DNA of 64,000 bases. It comes from Owenia fusiformis (lineage: Eukaryota > Annelida > Polychaeta > Sabellida > Oweniidae). The stretch's first letter is position 1; every line of letters begins with the position of its first letter. The stretch covers positions 58,330,270 through 58,394,269 of the forward strand of contig CAIIXF020000001.1 of the NCBI GenBank assembly GCA_903813345.2, in the 5' to 3' direction. Below the pieces are notes generated by a model. That model saw nothing but the letters and a program-made list of their open reading frames with translations. It had not been told where the DNA came from and did not search any database. This document shows, piece by piece, positions 12,111-24,930 of the stretch. A program made the position numbers and the translations under genes.

Positions 12111-14239
12111 AGGGCACTGGCGATATCTATGAGGAGATTAAAATGTTTTTTACGAATCAAGATGCGAAATCTAAATTTACACAATTAGCAATAGACTGAC
12201 GGGTGACGGCACAAAATAAATTAGACTGACGGGTGATGGCAGGTTATCGATAGAAGACAGTTTATTCTTTGAAATATGATAATATTACTTCGGCTTATTA
12301 AATATTTACTGGTATATGGCTTTCATTGTTCTGCTACGACTACGATGAAGTAATCAAAGGTTAGATAATTGAAACATCATCACCTGAAGTATTATGCGCT
12401 ATACTTGCTTAAGCTTATGGACTCAGTTTCTATAATCTCTATATTGCTCTACATAAAGGAGATCATTGCTTCTATGGGGTATAATGGTCTAATGGCTAAA
12501 ATAGAAGAAAAAATGTTTTCATTACACCAAAAGCAATGCAATAAATTGGAAAGCATTTATAAGCAAATGGTGAATAAGGAATTTGTGAATAACAACTTTT
12601 TATATCCGAAATTGTTCATTGGTTAGGTGTGTGATTATATCGACTATATATTTTAGAGAAAGTTTTGAAAATATACCAATATAAAGGGGCATGATAAAGG
12701 TGTTCGCTTTAAAACTAAATATTGAGGTGATTTTTCTATTAAAACGACACATTGCTTCAACGAATTCTTGATAAAATCGAGATTTCTGTTACTCACGAGG
12801 TAAAATTTGTATTTGTCATTTACGACGTTTGAAATCTGACTGTTGAGTAAATCAATATCGCACCATGGGCTTTCAATTCTAGTTGAAAGCCCATGATCGC
12901 ACCAAAGATGACAACAAAATAATTACCCACTTTGATCAAGTGATATATCATTTCATTGGAAATTAAATTATCTTTTCAGTGGTACATCATTCATGCACAT
13001 TTCTGCTATTATTTTGAGGATATCCTAAATATGAAAGTCTATGACTTTTTATGACCACCCAGTAATCTAAGAGAATCTTCACGTTGTCCTGCAAATGCTG
13101 AGACTGAATGGGAGAGATGGATAATAAGGCGCCTCTATTACTTTTGCAGGGGAATAATTGTTTCCAAAGGTTTTATGTGTATAATTAAATAAGACACGAT
13201 TTTTTCATTCCAATACTCAGTCCAGTTCTGCCTTGCTTACTAGAATGGAACTGATTGAATTCTGTGATCCTTCACGATGCAATTTTGTTAAAATTCTGTT
13301 GATGGGACTCTGAATATTTCAACAAACATACAATTATTCATGTATATTCATTTAAAAAAGAGACCGTATGTCAGATCAGCAGATAGGTAGGCTGGTATGA
13401 ATTATGAAATGCCAAATTGTACAAAATGACAAATCCCACTTCTTTGGATTATTCTTAGAATGTAAAAATAAGGTTATGTTTACAATGTGTACTTAAGGGT
13501 TGAATTAAGTACTGTTTTGTGATTAACCCATTTATTTAATATAAATACATGAATTGAACATGATTAATAGTGATTGCCACGGTGTAGACTACAAGTGAAA
13601 TACTAGTAATATACGGTGAAATGACTGTTCGTGTTACTGTTTGATTGATGACTGTAGAAAACTCTGCAAAACTTATAAATAACTTAAACAATTTATTGAT
13701 TTATTTTCTATTATTGGAATCTAATTAATGGAAATCTCACTTTGAGGTTTGGTGATGAGGTTTAAGTTTTTATAGAACTAAAAGATTTCATACTTATGTG
13801 GCTTTTAACCTACATATGAACAGACGAGGATCATGATTGGAAGGGGTTTGTAAAACCACGAAGGCCTTTTGTGGACGAATGCAATTTAAGCGGTCGGAGA
13901 CACGATAACTCACACACTGAAGCAATCTTTTAAGAAGCTAAGTCAAATGACTCCGATGGGTATGAATTGTGTTATGCCAGAGTTACTCATTCATTTACTC
14001 TCGTCATCAGATCGCTAAGTGTCCACGTTTACATTTTATCGACATGTAAATATTTGAACAAATTATTTTCCCAGATCAGGATCAATATGTGTTTATTAAT
14101 TAACAGCATACTCAAGTCATTATCGAAGCGTTGAGATAAATCATAACTCGAAACTAATAAATACATGAAAGACATAACATAACATATGACATAAGTAACT
14201 TCAGAGTACAATTACAGCATACTTGAGCAAAGACCTGTA
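12111..14239. other. Mostly featureless; contains one hairpin
   Basis: No credible gene. An ORF at 12369-12626 has no domain or splice context. The only structure noted is the hairpin at 12864-12895. Confidence 0.5.
12864..12895. repeat. Perfect hairpin flanked by a 7-bp direct repeat
   Basis: CATGGGCTTTCAA and its exact complement separated by a 6-nt loop, with 'atcgcac' immediately before (12857-12863) and after (12896-12902). A related hairpin is at 15396-15421. Confidence 0.8.
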
Positions 14240-14900
14240 AATTGTCGACACTGTGTTCACAGTGGTTTTGGGTAGTTCATTTATCTAAAGAAATACAGCT
14301 AGGATACATTAAAAAAAGACCTGCAAAATGTCTACTATGTTTTGAGTAATTCATTTTTCTAAACAATGCAACGAGGTCTCAGTGCAAAGACCTGCAGATT
14401 GTCCCATTTGTCTCGAGTAATTCATTTTTCTAAATAATGCAACGAGGACTCAGAACAAAAACCTGTCAACTTTGTCAGACCTGCATATTGTCCCATTTGT
14501 CTCGAGTAATCATTTTTCTAAATAATGCAACGAGGACTCAGAACAAAAACCTTCAAATTGTCAACTTTGTCCAGTGTAATTCATTTTTCTCAAGAAGGCA
14601 GCGAGGGCACAATACAAAAACCTGCAAATTGTCGCACATGTCTAGAGTAATTCATTTTTCTCGAGAAGGCAGCGAGGGCACAATACAAAAACCTGCAAAT
14701 TGTTGCATATGTCTAGAATAATTCACTTTTTCTCGAGAAGGCAGCGAGGGCACTATACAAAAACCTGCAAATTGTCGCATATGTCTAGAATAATTCATTT
14801 TTCTCGAGAGGGCAGCGAGGGCACAACATACAAAGACCTGCAAATTGTCACATATGTCTAGAGTAATTCATTTTTCTAGAAAAGGGAGCGAGGGGTCGTG
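14240..14900. repeat. 70-bp tandem array
   Basis: About eight or nine copies around 'aaaacctgcaaattgtcgca', 'taattcatttttctcgagaa' and 'ggcagcgagggcacaatac'; the left copies are shorter and diverged. Confidence 0.9.
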
Positions 14901-15578
14901 ACAAAGACCTGGGAATTGTCTTATTGTCCATCTTATTTGATCATTCAGTTTGCTTCTTATTAATTTAATAGCATCTCACTTTAGACAACGGACTTAAAGC
15001 AACCAAAACAAAAGTAATGAATTCACAAGAATTACGTGAAAACCGTTTGAAATTACTTTTTCTGTTTTCTAGACGAATACTAGTCATGTAATAATAATAG
15101 TCATGTGTGCGTCCTATTCTCACGTTCTTCTTTTCCCAGGCGTGTCCGACAAGCACTACTTATCCTAGGACCGTCCAACTAACTATCATTCATAGCACTG
15201 GCAGACTACTAATCTACATGTATGCACTGGCGGATTAGGAGGGGCCTTTTTGGTCATTTCTTGGCCTTTTTGGGCTTTATTTTTTAATGTTAGGCCAAAT
15301 TATCAAGAAAATGGGCCTGTTTTTCACCGAGGGATTACTTACCTTAATGTATTCATTTGGAAATAAACCAACTGTGGGCCTAGTTGTATAATTTCCATGG
15401 GCTTTCTCTTGAAAGCCCATGATTTTTCGTAAAAATTTGAATTACAAACACAGGAATGATATTGAACATTCAGACAATTAATGATATCGAGTGAATAGCC
15501 TATAACTAATACTACAAAATAAACCACTTCTCCAAATTGAAATATCAAAGCCCTAGACTCAGGCAAATATTAGATATT
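14901..15578. other. No gene; second GGGCTTTC hairpin
   Basis: Hairpin CATGGGCTTTC-tctt-GAAAGCCCATG at 15396-15421, with imperfect 'attt' flanks. Nothing else recognised. Confidence 0.5.
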
Positions 15579-18500
15579 AGACAGGTTCCAATTTCAGAAT
15601 ATCTCAAGGGAAAGGGTTTTTGAGGCATTTTTTAGAAAAAGCAACAGACCTATTTTTTCTGGATCAGTTTTTCATGCTGATAAAGATATTAAAAGATGAC
15701 AGCTCAACGGGGTGGTCATGACACTGCATTTTAGCGTTTTTAACCCCCTAGGAAATTATTGTAGGGGGTACTATAATATTAGTTCATAACTCAAAGGATA
15801 TATAAACTATTGTTCTGAGTTCTACAGAATACATTGTTAGTACAGAGATGAATACTACCCTAAAGTTATAGGTTGATACCTTTGTTGGTTTCGGAAAAAT
15901 ACAATTAATTAGAAAAAAATATGCAATTTTTGTCATTTTGTTCTTGCTTATTTTATATTTGTAGCTTCAAGCAAAATATGATAACTTAAACAGCTCAAAG
16001 TAGTATTCTAACAACATTCCCAAGCTATGTGTGATATTGTATAGTGATGAAGTACTATTTTGTAATTTTAATATGACTTTATAGTGCCCTACCCCTGGTA
16101 AGTAGAAGAAAGTTGGTGTGGTTTTCTTCTGGTTTTAACATTTTATTGTCTTCTTAGTTGAAGATACAATCAATTCTGTCAGTTAACCATGAGAAGCTTT
16201 ACAATAGTTAACTATTCCCATGAATAGAGGGTTGGGACCTTAAAAATACCAGAACTGTTAAGTGGCATCCTTTGGCAACCCTCTTCAGAGCATTTTCCTT
16301 ATACTCCGATAAAATCTGCAGGGGATACTATAAGATACCTATATATCTAAGATACTAATGAAGATACTGAATTCAAATTTTCAGGATTTGGTCCTGGTAT
16401 GATAGGTAATCTGTATGACAAAAAAATGACAAAAAGAAAAAACTCTGTTGCCATAGTAACAAGAAGACGACACTATTTGTTTCCTAAGAAATGTGTTTTA
16501 AGAGGTTTTGTCATTCGCTTCTATGTCATAAAGATATGGTACGATCTCAGGTCAATCAATAAATTTCACAAGTGACACTCTATCTTATGCAGAAAATACT
16601 ATTGTATTTGAAGACATGTCAAAAATTTGGTGGAAATAATCTTGTCACTCCTGATTTGACCTGGAAATGTTCAGGTAAGTTATCACAAACAATTTCAGAC
16701 AGTTATATCTTTGATTATGACTATTTTCTGACCATGAAGACAGGTATACAGGGATAATAAAGTCAATCGGACTCGGAGATATTTCACTAGCAATCAACCC
16801 ATCAATATATTTTTTCAAAGTTGTTGACCTCATTTTCACCAAAAATGCAATCATTTTAACAATGTTTAATGCATTACTATTCTTAATGTATCAAATAGCT
16901 CTTGAAAAGAAAATTGAATTCTTCTAAGATTAGTGTTCCCCATGTTATTTCCCCTTTGAAAAAATTCATGCTATCCATTGGTTTCAGTTCATTTTCGTCA
17001 TCCAAATTCAGTGTCTTTAAAGTCCCTGGAGCAATCCACTTTTCCTCTTAGGAAATAGAACATGTCTCAAAGCATATTCTAATTATGCATTCAACAATAT
17101 AATTAAAGGTTGCATCTTTGGTAAAAAATTAGGTCAACATTTTTAGTAAAAAGTATGTTGATTGGGCCATTCCCTTTAATATCACTTAGGTCTGATTAAT
17201 CATTATATTTACTTTTCTTGAAGATAATGAATATATCTAAAAGATATACCAATGTTCATGGTCAGAAAATATTCATAATTCAAGTTAGAATTGTCTGAAG
17301 TTGTTTGCAATAACCTACATGCTCCTTTATAACATGATTATGTAAATACAGTAGAACCTGTGTAAGTGGAACACTCTCCGTTCTGCCACAAAGCGTTCCA
17401 CTTAGAAGGTGTTCCACTTACGGAGGTTTTGGGTTCGCAGGGAACATACAAGATCAAATATAGAATTTATATGTATCATTGGAAATATGATTCTCCCTTC
17501 ATTACAGGGCAGGTATATACCATTAATAATCCATTTATTTTACTCAAAAAGGTATCTGACATTCTTAATCCTCCTCATTCTGCCAAAAATGTTTTCTGAC
17601 ATTCTTAATCCTCCTAATTGTGCCAGTCTCAGGTACAAAGATTAGGCAATTAAGTTTTAAAGACTTGTTCCTACTGCTAATAATTCAATTGTTTTTAAAT
17701 GACATTCTTAATCTTACTTATCAAGTTTGAAACAAAAAGCAAGGGGTATAAATTAGTGGTAGCATCACGTGTCAAGTTTTACAGGAGGTTAATCCAATTT
17801 TCTGAATGATGATCTTATGAAATCCTAATTTGCTGATTATCAAATTAATTATTGGTTGCATCACATGTTGACCTCTACAGGAGGTTAATCCATTAAAATC
17901 CTAATTTGCCAATTATCACAGTATTACCTGTTTTCATACCCAGATATCATTGAAGGAGATTAATTCTGTTTCCATATATCAATATTGAAATCTATGGAAA
18001 TTGACTGTTCCACTTAGTAGGTTAATTTTTTTTCAATATGGGGTGTTCACTGTTCAAGTTTGGAGGTGTTCCACTTACAGAGGTTCAATTAACATTAAGT
18101 CAACGGGTTTTTAAAACGGGACTTTGAAAAGGTGTTCCACTTGGGAGGTGTTCCACTTACGGAGGTGTTCCACTTAGCAGGTTCTACTATACATTACTTG
18201 TGCATGATGACCACCATAGTCTAGTTGCTCAAATGAGATCAATTGATGATTATAATGTTTAGACTTAATGTCAATTTCCAGGCTGTATGCCAACCTCTCT
18301 AGTATGTGATTACACTAGATTTCATTATGATACATGTACTAAGTTGAAAACTTACATATAAAATATCTTAAGTCCTATATTCTAGTAATAAATGAATTAG
18401 AATGTCACCTAACATTTGATGATGGTATGAATTTATTGATTTGGTGTCTATCAATACATGTTTCTAACTTGATGCTGCAAAATGATAAAATTCACCACAT

Positions 18501-19030
18501 CCACTTTCTTCAATTTTCCAGGGGTAGGGCACCATAAAGTCATATTAAAATTACAAAATAGTACTTCATAACTAAAATAGATGTATTACAATACCACACA
18601 TAGCTTGGAAAAGTTTTAAGAATACTACTATGAGCTGTTAAAGCTGTCATATTGTGCTTGAAGCTACAAATATAAAATTGGCAAGACAAAAATTGCTTAT
18701 CTTTTTCCTGTTTTTTGTATTTTTCTGAGACCAATAAGGGTATCAACCTATAACTTTAGGATAGTATTCATATTTGTACTAGCAATGTATGGTGTACAGC
18801 TCAGAACAATAACTCATATATCCTTTGAGTTATGAACTAGTTTCATAGTACCCCCTAGAATATTTTCCTAGGGGGGTAAAAATGACAAAATTTAGTGTCG
18901 TGACCACCCCGTTGAGCTGTCATCTTTTAATATCTTTATCAGCATGAAAAACTGATCTAGTAAAAATAGGTCTGTTGCTTTTTCTAAAAAATGCCTCAAA
19001 AACTTGAATTATTTGAATTGGAACCTGTCT
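15579..19030. mobile_element. Long-TIR element, 3.45 kb, non-autonomous
   Basis: Arms of about 545 bp (15579-16122 and 18497-19030) in inverted orientation, ends AGACAGGTTCCAATT / AATTGGAACCTGTCT. Arms include 'gacagctcaacggggtggtc' and a stop-rich AT interior. The internal 2.4 kb shows no transposase. The target duplication is not clear (tat/tat possible). Confidence 0.8.
17349..18189. mobile_element. Nested TA-flanked element, GTAGAACCTG-TAAGTGGAAC ends
   Basis: Left CAGTAGAACCTGTGTAAGTG, right inverse CACTTAGCAGGTTCTACTA; TA on both sides. 'gttccacttacggaggt' type motifs recur at both ends and inside. Fits a pogo/Tc1-mariner-type MITE. No ORF with a DDE motif. Confidence 0.75.
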
Positions 19031-21379
19031 ATATGTCACAAGTAACTCAAAATAGGATCTTAATCGAAAATTCCCATTTTCCCGCCGATTTCTTGCCAGA
19101 TGATTAGATTATCTTCAGAATCTTCAGTCACTTCAATGAAACGCGTTTACTTTTATGGCACTTCTTGTGTCATTCCAACCACACACCAAACAGGGAACAA
19201 CATTTCATCAATCATCTTTCCTCTTACGTAATCTAATATAACGTTTTACTACGGATTAATTGAGTGCAAGAAGTTATTTTGGATCTTATATAAAGCAAAA
19301 TGTCTGGTGTCAGCAAAACAAGGGTAGAGTACTTGACTTCACACGAATTCGTGAATTTTTCGGAAATTACTTTTCTTTTTTTATTAAAGTTAGAATCAGA
19401 TATTACTTTCTCAATTTTGAATACTTTACAGATTTTTATCGTATTTTCATCATATATGTGTTTCTTTTTCTAAAAACGTTGATATCAAGACTGATTACAT
19501 CTCATTCTGAATCATTTTGAAACATAAGATTTTGGATAAATATAACTAAAAAACGCTGAATTGGTTTGTAATCGTAAATTCTTGTATTGCTTTTCATTTC
19601 ACTTCAATTATGACGGATCTTTATTACACATGGCATAACCTGAGTAGATATTATTGACCAATTATCACGATACCCGTGGCTCAGAATGAGAAAATCACAC
19701 CGTTGAAACGAAACACCGTTGTGAGAATTGAACAATTAACTACTACAGTAAAGCCTCTCAAATTGAACACTATTATATTGATGAAAACCTGAGTCACAAA
19801 GTCGATATAGAAAATCTACATCGTACTACTTATACATATATTTTATGCTGCATATTTCTCTCGATTTTCGGAAGCTACGACCGCCGTACGGTTGCCGTAG
19901 ATCAAATGTGACTGAGGCATTACGGGAACATTTCAAGAAGAAAGTTAACCATATATGGGTTTTATTTTTACTTAAGTATGGCCCCCTTCCATGAGCTTAC
20001 TCTAGAAGGACCATGAGCGTTGCAATTACACAGCCAATATAATTCGGCGCCGTTTCGGCATCAAAAAAATTCGCCGCTGTTCCGGCACCGAAACCTTTCG
20101 ACACCAAAATTTGGGACCGGACTAGTCAGTCCATTTGGTGCGAAATTTGGCACCAAAATGGCGTCAAAAATCAGACTGCATTTTGGGGGTGTGGGGGAGC
20201 TTTTGTATTTTTATTTCATAGTCCGAAATATTATACCCTTTGTGTTCCTTTGCGTTGACTTAGTTTCTTTTGGAAAATGCTTTATCGCTTCATCTACATT
20301 AGTTTAAAACTAAAGTGCGCTCGGTGTAGCCGAACTAGAAAACGCCTTTACCGGACTAACTGCCACAATCGACGTTTTCTCTTCGACCAAGCCTCCACGC
20401 GAGGTTTATCCTCGTCAGGAATGACCTCTTCAGGAGCACTGGGTTACAGCTATCAATCAGTATTACTATGATTCAATTATAACTTGCAATTTAGAGAAAT
20501 TTCCAGCAACTGGGAACCTATTAGTATTAGGTACGATATTATTGTCATGATCCATGCCTTCGGTTTTGCGGAATGGCGTCGGAAAAGTGATTAGCCTCTT
20601 GCATTCAACGTATACCAAGATTCATTGGTTTCTTTGGCTCAGGTGGGCTATCTCCGCATTCTACGGTCTATTCAGAACTAGGTTATCCCGACCCCGGGTC
20701 CCGAGCGCTGAATCATGGGGGGGGGGTAGTGGCCTTCTTTTGTTACTAGTGAAAGAATACGTGAATTCCATATATGCAGGTTACTATTCTATTTTAGAAA
20801 AATGCTTTAATGGGGGGGGGGGGAGTCGCATACAATTCACATAAGAATTTTTATTGTGGCTTATTGCAGTGTTGCCCTGCATAGAATAACTTTTTCAGCA
20901 TTTGATATGTCAAAACGGTAATACATTACAAACGGTATTAAAATATAGTATGTTGCTCAAATATTACAAGATTGTTATGACTGGATGAATATCCCAGTTA
21001 TTAAATAAAGACTAAAAGCAGTTATTCAAGACAGAAAGTCGTCTTGAAATTTCCTTGCTATCACTTTATTGGAATGAATTCTCTCGTTTTACGTGTTTTA
21101 CAGATTTGGTCCCAGGTCTCGAGAAACAGGAATCTTGAATTAGCAAAGCTTGATAAACAGGATACATATCGTTGTGCAAATGGCAGATAGATAAATTATT
21201 CTAGGAAATTAACATCTTATAAACTTGTTCCACTGTTTCTGTTTCCACACTGCTTTTGCATTAAGGCGTAAGGTCTACGTAAGAATGACAATGTGAACGA
21301 ACATATTAGGCTAAGTAAATGGAGTAAAAGGGATAAATAGTTGAGAGTACGCTCCAAAAACTATACATATTGAATATAA
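19031..21379. other. No gene recognised
   Basis: Apart from the repeat at 19795-19925 this holds a 'ggcgccg'-type motif region (20040-20160) and two long G runs (about 20717 and 20812). A GC-richer stretch at 20560-20720 has open frames without any recognisable domain. Confidence 0.45.
19795..19925. repeat. Inverted repeat with ctacgaccgc/gtacggt motif, copy 2
   Basis: Shares 'gtcgatatagaaaatctaca', 'gctacgaccgc' and 'gtagatcaaatgtg' with 8420-8560. Confidence 0.6.
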
Positions 21380-21770
21380 TATGTCAAAATATTTAGACAT
21401 TAACACAAAGGAACTTCAATATCACAATTTGACATTAAGGTGACAAGGGGACTTCAATATTACAATTTAACTTCAATATCACAATTTGACAAGATTACAA
21501 AGTAACTTAAGTAACTTCAATATCATAATTTGACATCAATGTGACAAGAGGACTTCAATATCACAATTTAATACTAAGCTGATAAGTGAACTTCAATATC
21601 ACAATTTAACATTAAGCTGACAAGAGGACTTCAATATCACAATTTTGACAAGCTTACAAAGTAACTTAAGTTACTTCGATATCATAATTTGACATTAAGG
21701 TGACAAGAGGACTTCAATATCACAATTTGACAAGGGAACTCCAAATCCCCAAGTTCAATATTACAAATTG
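21380..21770. repeat. Minisatellite 'acttcaatatcacaattt'
   Basis: About nine copies, spaced about 45-60 bp, of 'gacttcaatatcacaatttg' with linker 'acattaaggtgacaag'. Confidence 0.85.
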
Positions 21771-22421
21771 ACATTATAATGACACAGGGATAACATTTTG
21801 CAGAAACAATAATAATACCACCGTGCGATGACATCGTCAATCAATTCCTATAGACTCTGGTAATCAAATGCTTTTGTTACATCATATATGAAATAAGTAA
21901 ATTACCTTCTTCACATGTTGCCATATTCTAATTAAGTCAGTATGTAATCTATCCTCGTAGAGCTGATATCAAGGGGACAGTAATGAAATTACTGGTCAAT
22001 ATGTAGAGTGCATTTACGATAATCGATGGCAAAGGTAAATACTGGGGGTACCTGGCTTGAAGGCAAACAATTAAATGTGCAACTTCACATCTTTGCAGAA
22101 TGGGTGAACAATGTAAGACTCTCTGAATTGCAAAATATCCTGAATATTTAGACCTATCGATCTGTCAATTGACTGGTATATACAACAATAGGCATTGTCG
22201 ATGTTGCTGTTGAAAGAGGTTGAACCCGAGTGTGACCAACTGAAACTTAAAACGGTTGAAACTTAAAAGACAAAACAGCGAGAAACCAATGAAAATAGCA
22301 AGACATTATTTGTGAAAACATGCTTGAACTTTGAAACCCGTCACACGTCATGCATCACTTATAAATTGCTTGTTGGCTGTTTTAATTAATGATTTGAAAT
22401 AATATTATTGATTATCGTTAC
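21771..22421 (-). other. Start of the receptor intron; nothing else seen
   Basis: Downstream of the donor at 22421. No exon with ANF-receptor similarity was recognised. Confidence 0.5.
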
Positions 22422-22799
22422 CTTTATTGTTTTTCCGGTACTTGTTGTATCAAACGCCATCAGGGGTAATCCTAGTTGGCGACTAATTACTGTTGCTCGC
22501 TTCACATGGGAACTTTCCCCTACCACTAATAAAGCCATAAGAGGGTAAGCCTCGATTCTTTTACATACATCTTCGTAAAACAACTCCGGGCTCAGGCTCC
22601 AAGGTAAATGGACCAATTCAATGTTGAATGCTTTTCTGTGGAGGTTGTTAATCCTGTCAATGGCGTTTTTCATGATGTAATTGTTAGCGGTAATGTTGAA
22701 TCCGAGAATGACACCAATCCGAGCAGTTGGGAGAGTGAAGCCAACTTTAAAGACGTTTAGCAACCCTAGAGTGGCAAGCCAAATCACTTGCCATCTCAT
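22422..22799 (-). CDS. First coding exon of an ionotropic-glutamate-receptor-like protein
   Basis: ATG at 22799; 126 codons to AAAG|GTAACG at 22421, phase 0. It begins with a signal peptide (MRWQVIWLATLGLLNVFKVG, cleavage near FTLP). Then comes the first lobe of an ANF-receptor / periplasmic-binding-like fold: ARIGVILGFNITANNYIMKN (strand and helix), AIDRINNLHRKAFNIEL, EDVCKRIEAYPLMALLVVGE, and SRQLGLPLMAFDTTS. This order (IG-V, A-D-IN, C--I----ALLV, LPLM) fits the N-terminal domain of NMDA/kainate-type receptors; a receptor guanylate cyclase or other ANF-domain protein is possible. The next exon should lie at lower coordinates, but none was recognised down to position 1, so the gene has a very long intron or this is an orphan exon. 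Confidence 0.65.
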
Positions 22800-22804
22800 T
22801 GTAG

Positions 22805-22985
22805 CACCAACGATACACTAAAGTTCATACCTCTAGATCGTTTTCATCTTTTAATAAATAATCCGACGTATTCTGTTTTGAACCCATTTAGGTACACGAT
22901 ACACTAAAGTTCATACCTCTAGATCGTTTTCATCTTTCATCTTTTAATAAATAATCCCACGTATTCTGTTTTGAACCCATTTAGG
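22805..22985. repeat. Tandem duplication upstream of the receptor start codon
   Basis: An approximately 86-bp unit (cgatacactaaagttcatac ... gttttgaacccatttagg) occurs twice in direct orientation with a few differences, including a duplicated 'tcatcttt'. It sits directly 5' of the ATG, in the likely 5' UTR or promoter. Confidence 0.85.
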
Positions 22986-24300
22986 CACTTACAAATTCCT
23001 TCTGTTTTTTTCCATTGAGTTTGTTTTGTAGCTATATCCTAGTTTTTCCAACTACTAAGCAATAAGCAATACCTAATTATTGATGGCTGTTCATCTACCT
23101 TCATAACGCGTTGCTATAATTATACGCATGTCATATTCTTATAACTTCGGATTGTTATTGAAAAAATATTCTAAAATACATTATAAGTAATTACAACAGG
23201 TTGCGTTTCAGGATCCCAAGTTCAGGTGTACATTCTTTGAGTAATATTACTGTAATATCCATTCCATAGTTCGATGTATGGTCTAACGTTTTTAAGTTTT
23301 ATCCATTGTTTGCGTTACTCCTTTCCCAGTACAAATCTCGGATGTTTTAATATGTCACCCAGAGCGGCTTGTGTGTTATTAACGAGGTAGGGTTAATATA
23401 ATTGCGATTTATTTTAGCTAGCAATCGGATAATCCAAAAGTCGCGGATGAACGTTCATATTCCTTGCGTCCTTGTAGGTCTATTGGATATGCGAGCGTAG
23501 AACGCCGTATATGATATTGGATCGGATAGCCTTGCTCGACCATAGAGGTTGCATCTATTAAAGATGCGATGCACTCTATACTTTATATTGTTTGTAAGAG
23601 AAATTTCTAGAGAATGCATTAACCATTATTGTATTTCTGGCATTTCAAATTTAGCTCGTTTCCTTTTGCGTAACGTGATATTAAAATACGTTTGTTTACT
23701 TCAAAAAATGTTAATTGATCATGCTCAGTGCTCAAGAGTTTCTTCATTTCTGGCAATGTTCTTTGAAATAAAACTTTCTCTAGGATTGGTCAAATATTGA
23801 TCTGGGAAGAGCCCATGATGGAAAGCAAATATGATTTAATGTTTTTCTAGAGATTTGATTGTTGCTCTGAATCCGTACTGCAATAGAAGTTATGATATTT
23901 CAATAAGAAGCTATTCTGAATTCGAGCAATTGAATTCTGTGGGAATAAAGTCGATTGTGATTTAGAGGATCCTGGTTTCAAATGATCTAATTGACGCTAC
24001 TACTGTTTATGTATCTCAACAAACAAAGGTCAATTACCATTTGAGATTGGCAGATTGGAGTAAAAAGTCCCATTGGAATCAGAAACCGTATTTTATTGAT
24101 AATTGACATACAGTATTTACAAGGTTTAGAGTTCTTACAATGATGCAGTCTGACAGAAATCAACTTATTTTTGGCCGTTCATTCAAAAGACCAATTGTTC
24201 TTATCATGTGTACGAGCCATTTGTATTCCTGCCACTACTCATTACATGCGGATGTGTTTTAACTAATCATTTAGAAGCAGTCGGTAATAACGTATAGTAT
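22986..24300. other. No feature recognised
   Basis: Would contain the receptor gene's 5' flank. No clear TATA or CpG-rich promoter. Confidence 0.45.
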
Positions 24301-24459
24301 ATTACTTGAACTATATACAATTGTAGACCTCTCTTGAGGTTAACTGGCAAAATTGTATACCGATACTGTAAACCTTGCAGGCACTATTGACCGGAGGTCG
24401 AGGTCAACAGTAATTTCAAGGTTTAAAGTTGAGGTATACACTTTTGCCAATCTAGTTGC

Positions 24460-24535
24460 GGTCAAAAGTACCTAACAGCGGTCATCAGTACCGAGTAGCG
24501 GTCAACAGTACCTGATAGCGGTCAACAGTACTTAT
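24460..24535. repeat. 20-bp tandem repeat GCGGTCAACAGTACC
   Basis: Four copies of 'gcggtcaacagtacctgata' with small changes. Confidence 0.8.
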
Positions 24536-24610
24536 TGCTGACTTTTAATTAACCAATCAGAATTGAGTATTTCAACTGAGGTACTAACAATGAATATAGT
24601 CTTGTATGTA

Positions 24611-24930
24611 GTCGCCGGGTTGGCCTGGTGGTTAAGGCATTGGTCTGAAAAGCAGGAAGTCTGGCTTCAAGCTAAAAAGTAGAGGTCTTGGGTTCAAACC
24701 CAGGTCACAGCACTTCTTGTGATTTGCTTTGACCTATGACTGCTGACCTATACCGGCGATTACTAGAGTGCTGCTAACTCGATAAAAGGCTGGCGCTGGC
24801 TAGAATTGTCTATGGTTCTAGTCAGGATAAAGATACCAGTTCTTCAACTCGACAATGGGAAGAACTGCTCTACTTAAGTGACTAATATGTCGTGATATGA
24901 CATCTAAAGAGTCGATAAAAGATATATATA
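24611..24930 (+). mobile_element. tRNA-headed SINE
   Basis: The head has an A-box-like GGCCTGGTGGTTAAGGC and a B-box GGGTTCAAACCC; the body includes 'ggcgctggctagaattgtct' and 'gataccagttcttcaactcg'; the tail is TATA-rich. The acceptor stem does not pair, so it is not a tRNA gene. A truncated inverse copy at 48401-48606 confirms a repeat family. Confidence 0.8.

Noticed and set aside
11540-12199. ORFs of 85-150 codons with GYSP...HTTH repeats
   Set aside because: They translate a 35-bp satellite in rotating frames; no codon bias, start context or splice sites.
20554-20844. GC-richer ORF of 96 codons
   Set aside because: No domain recognised in any frame and it runs into a G homopolymer.
24611-24715. 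Functional tRNA gene
   Set aside because: A- and B-box are present but acceptor and anticodon arms do not fold, and a body with a second genomic copy marks it as a SINE.
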